Shown: piece by piece, positions 8,684 to 17,513 of the stretch
Numbering within the stretch: position 1 is the stretch's first letter
Layout of the letters: every line of letters starts with the position of its first letter
DNA from: CAWJLE01 sp963843645
Lineage (GTDB): Bacteria; Chloroflexota; Anaerolineae; DAOTYC01
Length of the DNA: 64,000 nucleotides
Assembly (NCBI GenBank): GCA_963843645.1
Contig: CAWJLE010000005.1
Coordinates: 186,001 to 250,000 of the forward strand
Direction: 5' to 3'
Notes under the pieces: generated by a model
Told to the model about the DNA's origin: nothing
Databases searched by the model: none
The model's input: the letters and a program-made list of their open reading frames with translations, nothing else
Translations under genes and position numbers: made by a program

Positions 8684-9095
8684 ATGAAGCTGCTCATGTT
8701 TCAGGCCAAGCGCTTCTGGTTCAAGTCGTTTTCGAAGACGCTCGAATCCGTGGAAGAAGTGTCTATGGAGCAGGAGCTGCACGACGTGGCTGTGATTTTC
8801 ATTCACGCGGAGGCGGCGGACGAGGATCAGCGCGAGCAGCATTTTCTCCAAAATGCTGAAGAACATCAAGTGGATCGCCAACAAGCGGGACTTGAAGAAC
8901 GTCGTCCTGCACTCATTCACGCACCTGTCGGAAAGCAACGCGTCACCCGAGTTCGCCCAGGCGCTCATCGAAGAGGCGGCCGAGCGGCTGCAGAAGACCG
9001 GCTACACCGTCGCTTGCACGCCGTTCGGCTATTTCTGTGAATGGGACCTGTCTGTGTTCGGCGAGTCGCTCGCGAAGGTGTTCAAGGACTTGTGA
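8684..9095 (+). CDS. Free-standing archaeal-type threonyl-tRNA synthetase editing domain (one frameshift)
   Basis: Matches the editing (Ed) domain otherwise found at the N-terminus of archaeal ThrRS, a D-aminoacyl-tRNA deacylase-like fold that hydrolyses Ser-tRNA(Thr). The sequence reads MKLLMFQAKRFWFKSFSKTL, then VAVIFIHAEAADEDQRE, and after a one-base break near 8848, KNIKWIANKRDLKNVVLHSF, THLSESNASPEFA and GYFCEWDLSVFGESLAKVFK. The whole is about 136 residues, the size of the domain alone, with no synthetase body. ATG at 8684 has AAGGAGAG 7 nt upstream. Such stand-alone proteins act in trans in some archaea. A strong hairpin follows, and the next gene is convergent. Archaeal ancestry by lateral transfer is inference. 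Confidence 0.88.
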
Positions 9096-9141
9096 CGGCA
9101 TGAAGCGAAGCGTAGTGAGGCCGTGGGAATCGCACAGCGAG

Positions 9142-9180
9142 AGACTTCCGGCACAGACCCCTGGTCTGTGCCGGAAGTCT
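9142..9180. terminator. 18-bp perfect hairpin between convergent genes
   Basis: AGACTTCCGGCACAGACC (9142-9159) pairs perfectly with 9163-9180 across a 3-nt loop (CCT). There is no T-tract on either side, but it lies between two convergent stops. Its outer 9 bp (AGACTTCCG) are the arm of the dispersed repeat family, so it may be an extended member of that family acting as a bidirectional terminator. Confidence 0.6.
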
Positions 9181-9201
9181 GACTGCTCCCGGCGACTGCT
9201 T

Positions 9202-10338
9202 CTACGTCAGCCAGGGCCGGTAGACGCGGCCCCGCGAAATCGTGCGAACGTGGCTCAGCTTCTGGCGCCCGGTGACTGAAACGCCGGCGGCATCGGTGAA
9301 CGTGAATTGCCCCTCATCCAGCCGTAGCAGCGCGACGTCCGCTTCCGCCCCCTCCTGCAAGGTCCCGATCCGGGAGTCCAGCCCCATGACCCGGGCAGGC
9401 GCGGTTGTGCTGAGCCGGATCACGTCTGCCAGGGGAAGTCCCAGGTACATGAACTTCGACAACACGTCGAGCAGGGAATAGACCGGCCCTTCGATATTGT
9501 AGATGTGCAGGTCGCTGCTCAGGGTGTCCGGCCGCAGCCCCTGCGCCAGGGCCTGCTCGGCGACCTGGAACGCGAAGCTGGCCACACCGTGCCCCACGTC
9601 GAGAAACACGCCCCGTTCCTGTGCAGCCCGAATGCCGTCGATCACGCGGCCGTCGTCGTCCAGAACGCCGTGCCGGAACGGATGGTAGCTGTGGGTGATC
9701 ACGTCGCCGGGGCGAAGCAGCGCCGCCAAATCCTCCATCGGAGTGTGGCTGTTCCCGACGTGGACCATAACGAAGCAGCCCAGCGCTTCCGCGGCCTCGA
9801 CGGCGCGCTTCAGCGCTGCCACGTCGTGATCGCCGGCCACGTTCTCCGACAGCCGGCACTTGATGCCCAGGACGCAATCCCGGTTGGCACGGGCCACGTC
9901 CACCGCCTCATTCACGTCCGCATAGCGCAGGTCGTCCAACTCTCCCACCTGGGGCGCGATCATACCCAGGTTCGAGATGTTCAGCAACGCATACAGACGC
10001 GTCTGAGAGCGCTCGATGACGAAGCGGCGGAAGGCCTGGAAAGTCCGCGCGCCAGCGCTGCCGACGTCCAGCGCCGTGGTGACGCCCTGGGCGACGTTCG
10101 CCGGGTCGGGGAGGATGCCGTAGTGGCTCACGCCCCAATAGGCGTGGACGTGGAGGTCGACCAGGCCGGGCGTGACGAGGAGGCCGGTGGCGTCGAGGGT
10201 CTCCGCGGCCTGACCGCCGGTCAGCGATGGCGCGACGGCGGCGATCTTGCCGCCGGCAATCGCCACGTCGCGCGGAGCCATCAGGTTCTGCGCCGGATCG
10301 ATGACGGTTCCACCTGTGATGAGCAGATCGTAGTCCAT
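9202..10338 (-). CDS. Amidohydrolase/deacetylase-family metallohydrolase (dihydroorotase-like)
   Basis: A 378-residue binuclear-metal amidohydrolase. DLHVHAYWG near residue 62 supplies the HxH metal pair, GIKCRLS near 155 the carbamylated bridging lysine, MVHVGNSH near 190 and THSYHPF near 213 further metal histidines, and SSDLHIYN near 280 the catalytic aspartate. N- and C-terminal beta strands (LLITGGTVID and GTLQEGAEADVALL) make the urease-like composite domain. This subfamily is annotated as amidohydrolase/deacetylase and may act on N-acyl amino acids or cyclic amides; the substrate is unknown. ATG at 10338 has GAGGTGAC immediately upstream. It is followed downstream by the hairpin at 9142-9180. 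The UroD-family gene upstream is about 250 nt away and separated by an inverted repeat. Confidence 0.82.
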   Translation of the reverse strand: MDYDLLITGGTVIDPAQNLMAPRDVAIAGGKIAAVAPSLTGGQAAETLDATGLLVTPGLVDLHVHAYWGVSHYGILPDPANVAQGVTTALDVGSAGARTFQAFRRFVIERSQTRLYALLNISNLGMIAPQVGELDDLRYADVNEAVDVARANRDCVLGIKCRLSENVAGDHDVAALKRAVEAAEALGCFVMVHVGNSHTPMEDLAALLRPGDVITHSYHPFRHGVLDDDGRVIDGIRAAQERGVFLDVGHGVASFAFQVAEQALAQGLRPDTLSSDLHIYNIEGPVYSLLDVLSKFMYLGLPLADVIRLSTTAPARVMGLDSRIGTLQEGAEADVALLRLDEGQFTFTDAAGVSVTGRQKLSHVRTISRGRVYRPWLT

Positions 10339-10399
10339 GTCACCTCGCTGATCTGGTAGTGTTCGATGTGCGGTTCATCAAGTCCTGACAGGTCCGCTA

Positions 10400-10509
10400 G
10401 AAACCACAGACGAACGCGGATAAACGCTGATAAAGGCAGATCAAAACAGACCGGACACTATGGCTGCTCACGGCCCATCTGTGTGTATCCGCGTTAATCT
10501 GCGGTTTCC
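10400..10509. repeat. Imperfect inverted repeat of the 'CGCGGATTAACGCAGATG' type, copy 2
   Basis: The arm GAAACCACAGACGAACGCGG begins at 10400; the opposite arm CATCTGTGTGTATCCGCGTT starts at 10475 and ends with AATCTGCGGTTTCC at 10509. It occupies most of the 250-nt gap between the amidohydrolase and UroD-family genes. No gene is seen in this gap. Confidence 0.7.
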
Positions 10510-10587
10510 GGTAGACTAGTCGGACCTCATCAACTGCACCTGTAGTGGCAATGCGATCCTTCTGGGCGTCTCTCGCGCGGTGCGCGT

Positions 10588-11617
10588 TCAGACGTCGATG
10601 GGGTAGCGGCCGTGTTTCTGCACGGCCTCGGCCAGCGCGACGACGCAGTCCGGCTTCAGATAACCGGCCAGACTGTTGCCGCTGGTGACCATGTAGCCGC
10701 CGCCGGGCGCCACGTCACGAATCAGGCCCCGCACTTCTTCGTCGACGTCGGCCGGCGTGCCCAGCCCCAGGATATTCAGGTCGACGTTGCCCAGCAGGCA
10801 CAGGCGATCGCCGTAATCCTGCTTCATCTGCCGGATGTCCATGGCGCCCTTCTCGTTGGGGTGCAGGCCGGAGATGCCCAGACTGACGAGGTCTTCCATA
10901 AAGGGCAGCAGGTTCCCATCGCTGTGGATAACCCACGGCAGAGTGACCTTTTCGCGGAGACGCCGATAGCGGGGCATCACGAGGTCGTGGAAGACTTCGG
11001 GCGAGAAGAACGGCGCGGTCTTGAAGGCCATGTCATCCGTGGTGACGAAGATGTCGAAGCCCATCTTGCAGGCGCGCTCGGCGACCGCGCAGGTCCAGTC
11101 GCAGTACATATCCAGCATCTTCTCGACGAAAGGCAGATTCTCGTGCAGCGCAATGCAGAAGTTCTCGGTGCCCATGCCGAGCATGGTGGGGAAGATGCCC
11201 ATGCGCGTGACGAAGCACAGGGCGTAATCGCCCTTGTTGCGAACCCAGGTCTCGGCCTCGGCGTAGGTGTCGTCATCGTGCGGGTCGGGGAATTCCACGA
11301 TGTGCGAGGTCGGCCTCCGTCCGGATCATGCCCGCTCCGTAGAAAAGGCGACCGTCCTGGCCGGGCACTTTCTGCGCGTAAACGGGGGCGCGCAGTACGT
11401 AGAAGAGGTTGTCGCAATGCAGGTACGCGGCCAGCGCCTTGGCTTCCTCGATATCGAACTCGTTGTCCTCAATGTTGCGGGCCTGGCTCTGAGGCTGGCC
11501 CCAGCCCATCAGTCGCATCGCCAGGGCGCGGTCGATGCCCAACTCGAAATAGGGAACGCGATCGGGCTCCTGCCGCCGCAAAGCAGTCAGCACGCGCTCT
11601 CGTGACGTCATCGCCAT
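10588..11617 (-). CDS. Uroporphyrinogen decarboxylase-family protein (one frameshift)
   Basis: Beta/alpha barrel protein of the URO-D/MtaA/CmuA superfamily, equivalent to about 343 residues. The N-terminus MTSRERVLTALRRQEPDRVPY is the standard opening of UroD-like methyltransferase-type proteins. In the C-terminal half, FVTTDDMAFKTAPFFSPEVF, LPWVIHSDGNLLPFMEDL and GNVDLNILGLGTPADVDEEV follow the family order. The histidine is followed by SDGN, not by the zinc-binding HxC of MtaA, so it is not a classical methylcobalamin:CoM transferase. The frame breaks near 11305 (DLAH/IVEF). ATG at 11617 has GGAGGG upstream. Proteins of this branch often sit near corrinoid methyltransferases; the four mttB-like genes here are 21 kb away, so a link is only speculative. 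Confidence 0.75.
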
Positions 11618-11731
11618 TGGTGTCCCTCCGTGGTCCAGCCATCGATGCTGTAATCTGTAATATTTGAGCGGTTGATAGCATACCACAATGCGACCAGGAC
11701 GGCAATCGACGGGTCCTTGGAGAAATGTGGG

Positions 11732-11783
11732 GGCAGCCCGGTATGGCTGCCCGGTGCAAGGCGGGCAGCCATACCGGGCTGCC
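11732..11783 (-). terminator. 21-bp perfect hairpin after the HD-domain gene
   Basis: Positions 11732-11752 and 11763-11783 are exact inverted copies (core GGCAGCCCGGTATGGCTGCC) around a 10-nt loop. It begins 2 nt after the stop of the HD gene at 11785 and probably ends the six-gene operon, although no U-tract follows. The perfect 21-bp arms could also be a mobile palindrome. Confidence 0.6.
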
Positions 11784-11784
11784 T

Positions 11785-12468
11785 CTACGCCTCGCCTCGC
11801 ACCTCGCGGTCGAGGCGCTCGAAGAAGGCGACCATGAAGTCGTGCCGCTCCAGGGCGAGGGCCCGACCGGTGGCCGTGAACAGGCGATCCTTTAACCGAC
11901 GGAGTTTGAAGTTATACTCGACGACGGGCGTATGGCTTGAGACATCCGACACCGGCCTGCAGTCGGCCCGCGCTGGCTGCACGGACAGTGTGCTGAGAGT
12001 CTCCAAAACTTCGGAAGTCGCCGCCTGGTCGGCGTGCAGCGGGCTCCACAGCCGCTTCCCGGCCCGGCCGCCGACGGCGTACGCACGCGCCACGCCGATC
12101 GCACCGATCGCATCGAGCTTGTCCGCGTCGAACAGCACGCGCGCTTCGAGGCTGGCCGGCTGGCCATCGCCGCGGAAGCGATGCTGGGCGATCGCCTCGG
12201 CAACCGCCGCGACGAAAGCGGCCGGCTGGTCGGCCAGGATCTGGCGGGCCTGACGCGCGCCAATGTCGGCGTGAGACTCGCCGGTACGCTCCTCTTCGGC
12301 CCGTCCGACGTCGTGCAGCAGCGCCGCCGCGCGGACGATCTCCCGGTCCGCGCCTTCGGCGCGGGCAATACGCTCCGCTACGGCCGTCACGCGCAGCACG
12401 TGCTCGAAGCCGTGCGCTGTATCGTTTTGGATGTAGTATTGTCTCGCTTCTTCCACGCTGATCGTCAT
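11785..12468 (-). CDS. HD-domain phosphohydrolase
   Basis: A 227-residue HD-superfamily metal-dependent phosphohydrolase. HGFEHVLRV near residue 19 gives the first metal histidine, AALLHDVGR near 46 the HD pair, and RVLFDADKLDAIG near 107 the late aspartate. The family is usually active on nucleotides or phosphate esters; the substrate is unknown. ATG at 12468 is chosen because family similarity begins there. Between AGKRLWSPLH and HTPVVEYNFKL the protein carries an extra low-complexity segment, part of which (ATSEVLETLS) is encoded by one arm of the dispersed ACTTCCGAAG repeat, so the gene seems to have absorbed a repeat copy in frame. Last gene of the operon starting at 18974. Confidence 0.82.
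   Translation of the reverse strand: MTISVEEARQYYIQNDTAHGFEHVLRVTAVAERIARAEGADREIVRAAALLHDVGRAEEERTGESHADIGARQARQILADQPAAFVAAVAEAIAQHRFRGDGQPASLEARVLFDADKLDAIGAIGVARAYAVGGRAGKRLWSPLHADQAATSEVLETLSTLSVQPARADCRPVSDVSSHTPVVEYNFKLRRLKDRLFTATGRALALERHDFMVAFFERLDREVRGEA
11992..12019. repeat. Half-copy of the palindromic repeat inside a coding region (R2)
   Basis: CTCCAAAACTTCGGAAGTCG at 12001-12020 matches the right half (spacer plus arm) of copies at 19181-19200 and 56549-56567. It is translated on the minus strand within the HD gene. The second arm is not recognisable. Confidence 0.65.
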
Positions 12469-12514
12469 CTCGTCGTCCGGCTCCTCGTCACGTAATGCTC
12501 CTCCGAATGGTGCG

Positions 12515-13993
12515 TCAGTCCAGGCGTTGCATCTCGTACACCAAGGTCGTTCCACAGCGTCCAATCTCTCGCGGCGGGCCGAATTCGGCCTCCGGCCAGT
12601 GAGCCTCGGCGAGAATCGAGTCGACTGACCGCGTGCCCCAACGTTGAACGACGAGAACGAGGCGTCCGCAGGCGCTCGGCGGCTCGTCCAGGTAGCGAAC
12701 AGGCACCTCGTGGTTGAGGAAGTAATAGCGCAACGGCCAATAGGAGGGCCACAGGTTCGTCCGCACGCAGTCACGGTGGTGCAGGACGGGTCTTAAGCCG
12801 ACGGCCACTGCTTCGGCGTCTAAGAAGGTTCCTGTTTCCGGCGAATGATACACCGCCTGCGTATGGATCACGTTGAACCCGATCCACACGCACAGGATCA
12901 GGCTTGCGGCAGGGTAGAACAACGGACGGCAGCTTCCCAGCCGGGATTCCAACGGGCGCAGCACAAACGCGAGCCCGGCCGCACTCAGCATCAAGTACAG
13001 CGAATTCAGCGTCGCCCAGACCCGCGGGGGAGGCGCCACGCGCTGAATGATGAGTGCGGGCAAGATGGCCGCGACGGCCGCCATCGCGATGGGGACCGGT
13101 TGGCGCGACAGGCGTCGATGGAAGACCAAGGCGGCGAGTCCGGCCCCTGCAAGGCCCCACGCGACGACTGTGGGCACGTCGGTCGACCAGTTGCTGTAGG
13201 TTGCTGCCAGGCTGGCCGGAAGCGCCCGCACGAAGTCCGGCCATGGATGCGGCGCGACGTACGGGTTGGCGAATACCCGGCGCCATCCGGAGACAATCAG
13301 CGCCGGTGAATAAAGCGCCAGCGCAAGCGATAGCGCTCCGGCCAGTGTCAGGAAGAGATTCCTCAATGAGGCACGCCTTGATCCGCCGGGTCGTTGAACG
13401 ATCAGGAGCGTGATGGCCATCCACAGCATCAAGGCGCACAGGGGGTACAGCATGATCGGCACGGTGTAGATCCCCAGCGCCAGGACGGCCGCGAGCAGCG
13501 CCCAGAGGCGCCCGTCTCCGTGAGACAACAGGGAGGCACCGAGGATCAGCGCGCACAGGAAGCACAGGCCAACCAGTGTGTAACCGCGAGCGTTGGCCGA
13601 GTAAAAGACGAGCGGATACGACGTGACCGACAGCGCCGCCGCAATCAGCGCGGCCGGCGGACCGTACAGCATACGAGTCGCCGCGTAGCACGCCGGCACG
13701 ATCGCGATTCCGGCCAATAACGCCGGCAATCGAATCACCCAGGGGTGATTGCCCAGCGCCAGGTAGCAGATCCGGACGAGGAGGGTGTGGAACAGATGAT
13801 TGTTCGGGATCGAATAGTCTGACAGGGCGACGAAGAACGGTCGAGTCGCGAACGAGAGAAAGCTGTGCGACTCGTCCCAGTGCATCGGCTGCGACACGAA
13901 AAACAGCCTCAGCGCAGCCCCCGCCGCCACGATGGCTAACAACGTGCCAAGGTGGACCCTGTCTTCAGCGAGACGCGCCAGGCTGGTTTTCAC
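12515..13993 (-). CDS. GT-C-fold membrane glycosyltransferase-like protein
   Basis: A 492-residue polytopic membrane protein with about ten hydrophobic segments. The first periplasmic loop after helix 1 carries HWDESHSF, the acidic DE motif typical of ArnT/PMT_2 (GT83/GT39-like) enzymes that transfer sugars from polyprenyl-phosphate donors. The N-terminal arrangement (LRLFFVSQPMHWDES, then NNHLFHTLLVR and WVIRLPALLAGI) fits that family well. The last ~90 residues form a soluble domain. GTG at 13993 is the start; the ribosome-binding site is weak. It is preceded by a B12-radical SAM gene (58 nt) and followed by the HD gene (46 nt). It likely glycosylates a lipid, glycan or protein at the membrane, with donor made by polyprenol-phosphate sugar synthases such as the gene at 62118. 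Confidence 0.78.
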   Translation of the reverse strand: MKTSLARLAEDRVHLGTLLAIVAAGAALRLFFVSQPMHWDESHSFLSFATRPFFVALSDYSIPNNHLFHTLLVRICYLALGNHPWVIRLPALLAGIAIVPACYAATRMLYGPPAALIAAALSVTSYPLVFYSANARGYTLVGLCFLCALILGASLLSHGDGRLWALLAAVLALGIYTVPIMLYPLCALMLWMAITLLIVQRPGGSRRASLRNLFLTLAGALSLALALYSPALIVSGWRRVFANPYVAPHPWPDFVRALPASLAATYSNWSTDVPTVVAWGLAGAGLAALVFHRRLSRQPVPIAMAAVAAILPALIIQRVAPPPRVWATLNSLYLMLSAAGLAFVLRPLESRLGSCRPLFYPAASLILCVWIGFNVIHTQAVYHSPETGTFLDAEAVAVGLRPVLHHRDCVRTNLWPSYWPLRYYFLNHEVPVRYLDEPPSACGRLVLVVQRWGTRSVDSILAEAHWPEAEFGPPREIGRCGTTLVYEMQRLD

Positions 13994-14051
13994 TCGATGT
14001 CGTCCCGTCGATCGCGGCGACCCCTACACCTCGTGGCGGCTCAGGTTGGCC

Positions 14052-15522
14052 TCAAGAGGCACGGCCCGTTGGAGAATCTTGCTCCTCGTGCTTCTTGCCG
14101 ACGAAGAAGCGCCGGAAGTTCTGGACGTACGACGGCAGGCGCCGCCAGGTGTCCGGCTGCAGGGCCCTGCGCCAGATACGCGAGGGGCGCAGATAGAAGC
14201 GGCGATAGGCCTCGTGCCACTTGCGCTCGACCAGCTCCGCGGTCAGGTCGCCGATCTCGAAGCGCGCCTTCTCGTCGTGGATGGCGAAGTCGCGGTAGTC
14301 GTGGCTGAACAGATGCCCGTCTTTGACGATGATGTCGTACATCTCGGTGCCGGGGAACGGCGCGGCGATCATGAAGTTGGCCAGCTCGGGGTCCAGCTCG
14401 ATGGCCAGGCGAATGGTGTCGTCCATCGTCTGTTCGGTCTCGGTGGGCATGCCAAAGATGAAGAAGCCCATCGTCTGCAAGCCCGGCCTTGCGCGAGTTG
14501 GCGAACGCCTGGCGCACTTCGTCGATCGTCTGGCTCTTCTTCATGTAGTCCAGAATGGCCTGGTTGCCGCTCTCCACGCCGAATCCGACCCGCTTGCAGC
14601 CTGCCTTCTTCATGAGTTGGAGCAGCTCCAGGTCGGTGTCACCGGCGCGGATGCCGTGGACGGTGATCCAGGGCACAGTGTTCAGGCCCTCGTCGATCAG
14701 CATGCGGCAGATCTCCTTGGCCCGTTTCAGATCGGTCGTCATCGAGTCGTCGGTCACGCCGATCTCGGTCGCCTTCAGGTCGCGCACCAGCCAGCGCCAC
14801 TCGGCGATGACGCTCTCCGGGCTGCGCGGCCGCCACAGCCGGCCGGTGATGGCCTTGGAGCAGTAGATGCACTGGTACGGGCAGCCGCGCGAAGTGACGA
14901 TGGTGTAAGCTCGCGCGTGCGGGTCCAAGCCGTCGGTCAGCGGCTGAAGATTGGTGTAACGATCGATTTTGAACAGGTGATGAGCCGGGAACGGCAGGCT
15001 GTCCAAATCCCGGCGCAGCGGCCGGTTGGGCGTGTGGACGACCTCGCCGTCGTGAGCGCGGAACGAAAGGCCCGAAATCGACGACCACCTGTCCCTTCCG
15101 AAGAGACGCCGCCCATCCGCGTCGATCTGGCCCCGGTCCTCGGCCAGGGCGCGGAGAATCTCGAGGATGGTGTCCTCGCCCTCGCCGCGCACCACGAGGT
15201 CCACTTCCGGATGAGCCAGGCTCTCTTCCGGCTTGAGCGTCAGGTGCGGCCCGCCCATGATGGTAATGGCGCCGTGTGTCTTGGCCTCTCGCACGGCCTG
15301 CCAGGCCTCGTTGATCAGGGGCGTGGTGCTGGTTACCCCTGCGACATCGAATGTCTCGTGGTCCAGCCGATCCGGCAGTGACTCCGTCTCTACGGCGCCG
15401 TCAAAAATCTGCACCTCGTGGCCGTCCCGGAGCATCACCGCAGCCAGGTAGCCCAGCCCCAACGGGAGGTGCTTGCGTTCGTTCCACAGGTCCGAGACCG
15501 GACTGACGAGTAGGACTTTCAT
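14052..15522 (-). CDS. B12-binding-domain radical SAM protein, second copy (one frameshift)
   Basis: About 490 residues. The N-terminal cobalamin-binding Rossmann domain reads MKVLLVSPVSDLWNERKHLP and IMGGPHLTLKPEE. The radical SAM core has SRGCPYQCIYCSKAI (CxxxCxxC, residues ~215-222), VTDDSM and RVGFGVESGNQAIL. After a one-base break near 14478 the C-terminal part continues with MGFFIFGMPTETEQTMDDTI and WHEAYRRFYLRPSR. It is a paralogue of the intact gene at 17514-18974 with the same domain order. Family members carry out methylations, cyclisations or lipid and peptidyl modifications using methylcobalamin and S-adenosylmethionine; the substrate here is unknown. It sits between an LPG-synthase-like protein and a GT-C enzyme, so a lipid or glycan substrate is likely. 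Confidence 0.87.
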
Positions 15523-15540
15523 GTATGGAGATGAGCCTTT

Positions 15541-16518
15541 CTATGCCTGCTGTGGACCGGGTGCGGGAGCAGGCTGTCGCCGGCTCCGCCACCACAGGAA
15601 TCCACCTGGGAGGCTGGTGACGTAAATGATGATCTGCATGACCAGGGAGACGGACAGGGCCACGTTGTTTGTCGACGCCCACCAGGCCGTAAAAGAAGAC
15701 GAACGCTCCCTGGTTGAGTCCCAATCCGCCGACGGATACGGGAATCAGCAGAACGAAGGCAATCAATGGATTGAACAAGAAGATGTGCAGCAGCGAGATG
15801 CCCCCCCGAGGGCTTCCGCCACCAGATAATTGGCGACGTTCGACAGGATGAGCGTGCCTAGCGATACGCCGAAGGCCAACACCAGGCGTCCGAATTTGAA
15901 CCGATAGGCGCTCAGTGCGTCGGACAAGCGATGGTAGATGGGCTGCAGGCGGGCCAGCCAGCGATTTCGAAAGAGATGTTCGACCAGCGCGCGGACTCGG
16001 CGGCTGAGCACTGCAGCGAAGAGCCCTGCCAGGGCGGTGATGCCCAGGCCCGATACCAGGACGGTACCCATCAGCTGGCTCTGGCCGGTGAAGAAGACGA
16101 CCACCACGGCCGAAACGAACGCCGCGCTCATGAAGGCGATCAAACCCACGACCCGATCGACCACGACGGAGACGGCGGCTTCGGCCGCCCGGTCGGTGTG
16201 TCTGGCCAGGCCGTAGCCACGCATCACGTCGCCCCCGACGTTCGCCGGCAGGAAGTTGTTGAAGAAGACACCTTCGAACGTGTAGGCCAGCAGCGCCATG
16301 AAGGGGATGTCGATACGCTGCGCGCGGAGGAGAACGTACCACTTCAGGCCGCCGCAGGTGACCGCCCCAGCGTATAGTAGGAGCGCCACGGCCAGATAGG
16401 CGTAGTTCGCCGTCTGGACGGCTGCGCCCACGGCTGCGATGTCCACCCGACTGAGCAGATACGCCATCAAGCCGGCACTCACGACGACCTTCAAGGCCGT
16501 CAGAATCGTGTTCTTCAA
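15541..16518 (-). CDS. Lysylphosphatidylglycerol synthase TM region / UPF0104-type membrane protein (two frameshifts)
   Basis: Polytopic membrane protein of about 326 residues of the LPG_synthase_TM (UPF0104/AglD-like) family: KVVVSAGLMAYLLSRVDIAA at the N-terminus, the family motif FFNNFLPANVGGDVMRGYGL near residue 85, and RFKFGRLVLAFGVSL in the middle. After a break in a seven-C run at 15801-15807 the frame continues with HIFLFNPLIAFVLLIPVSVGGLGLNQGAFV in pieces. A second break near 15670 restores an end with LVMQIIIYVTSLPGG. TTG at 16518 is the likely start, three nt after the GT2 stop. Such proteins are often flippase-like partners of lipid-linked glycan synthesis and typically neighbour GT2 enzymes, as here. 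Confidence 0.83.
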
Positions 16519-16521
16519 ACG

Positions 16522-17493
16522 TCAAGCGCCTTTCTTGTGACGATCCGCTGTCAGCGACGTGGGCTCGGCAAACCCCTGCACCGGAGCGTGATCCGCGTCG
16601 ACGTGCTTGGTGGTCCAGGCCATGTCCCAGACCACGTGCTTCTCACGGCGGATGTAGTAATCGTACGCGCCCAACAATCGGGAGAACATCTCGATGCTGC
16701 CGAGCGCAAACAGGACGTAGATGATCCGGAGGGCGCCCCACACTTCCCCGATGGCCAGGCGCGCCACGCGCCGCGAATCCAGGCTGGATACTCGGTAGCC
16801 GTACTTGTTTTTGAGGTACAGGTGCCCGGCGTGGTTGCGCCGCCGCTGGCGAACGAAGTCGCCGAGCGTTTCGGGGCCCATGTTGTAGACGATGGCCTCG
16901 GGCGCATAGCGGACCTGCAGGCCCCGCCGGATGGACAGCGCTTCCACGAACGCCTCATCCATCGCCACGTCGGGCGGGATGGCGTCGAATACCTTGCGAA
17001 AGGCGATCAACTCGCCCAGCCGTGGGATCTCCAGGCAGAGCTGGTGCTCCATCTTGAGCCGCAGGTGAGACAGGTAGCCGACGATGTGGTCCGGCGTGTT
17101 GACCGGCACCTTCTGCGCGCCGACCATGCCCACCGCCGGGTCTTCGAACATGACGACCATGTTCTCGACGCAGTCCTTATCGGGCAGGGTGTCGCCGCTT
17201 TCCAGGACGCAAATATCGCACTTTGCTTCCTTGAGGAACAGGTTGATGGCCGACGTCTTGCCCTCGCGCCGTTCCTGACAGATCAATTTGATTCGCGGGT
17301 CTTCTTCGATGTGCGCCTGGATGATCGCTTCCGTCTGGTCTTCACAGGCGCTGGCCACGACGATGATCTCAGCGATCTCTACCCGGAACAGCCGCTGTTC
17401 GCGCAGGGCAGTCAGGAGCTGCCCGATGTTAGCTTCTTCGTTGTAGGCGGTAACGCCGACACTGCACTGAATTCTGTCGCATGAGTCTGCCAC
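16522..17493 (-). CDS. Family 2 glycosyltransferase
   Basis: A 323-residue GT-A enzyme. VGVTAYNEEANIGQLLTAL near residue 13 is the classical GT2 opening, IIVVASACEDQTEAI the donor-binding loop, and CVLESGDTLPDKDCV the equivalent of the DxD region (here ESGD rather than DxD). MDEAFVEALSIRRG supplies the ED-type acceptor-side motif, and RQRRRNHAGHLYLKNKYGY resembles the Q/RxxRW motif of processive or lipid-acceptor enzymes. Two C-terminal hydrophobic stretches suggest membrane association. The start is GTG at 17493 with GAGGGA 6 nt upstream. It sits between a B12-radical SAM gene (20 nt) and the LPG-synthase-like gene (3 nt), so tightly co-transcribed. Donor and acceptor are unknown. Confidence 0.85.
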   Translation of the reverse strand: MADSCDRIQCSVGVTAYNEEANIGQLLTALREQRLFRVEIAEIIVVASACEDQTEAIIQAHIEEDPRIKLICQERREGKTSAINLFLKEAKCDICVLESGDTLPDKDCVENMVVMFEDPAVGMVGAQKVPVNTPDHIVGYLSHLRLKMEHQLCLEIPRLGELIAFRKVFDAIPPDVAMDEAFVEALSIRRGLQVRYAPEAIVYNMGPETLGDFVRQRRRNHAGHLYLKNKYGYRVSSLDSRRVARLAIGEVWGALRIIYVLFALGSIEMFSRLLGAYDYYIRREKHVVWDMAWTTKHVDADHAPVQGFAEPTSLTADRHKKGA

Positions 17494-17513
17494 AATGACT
17501 CCCTCGAGGTGGG

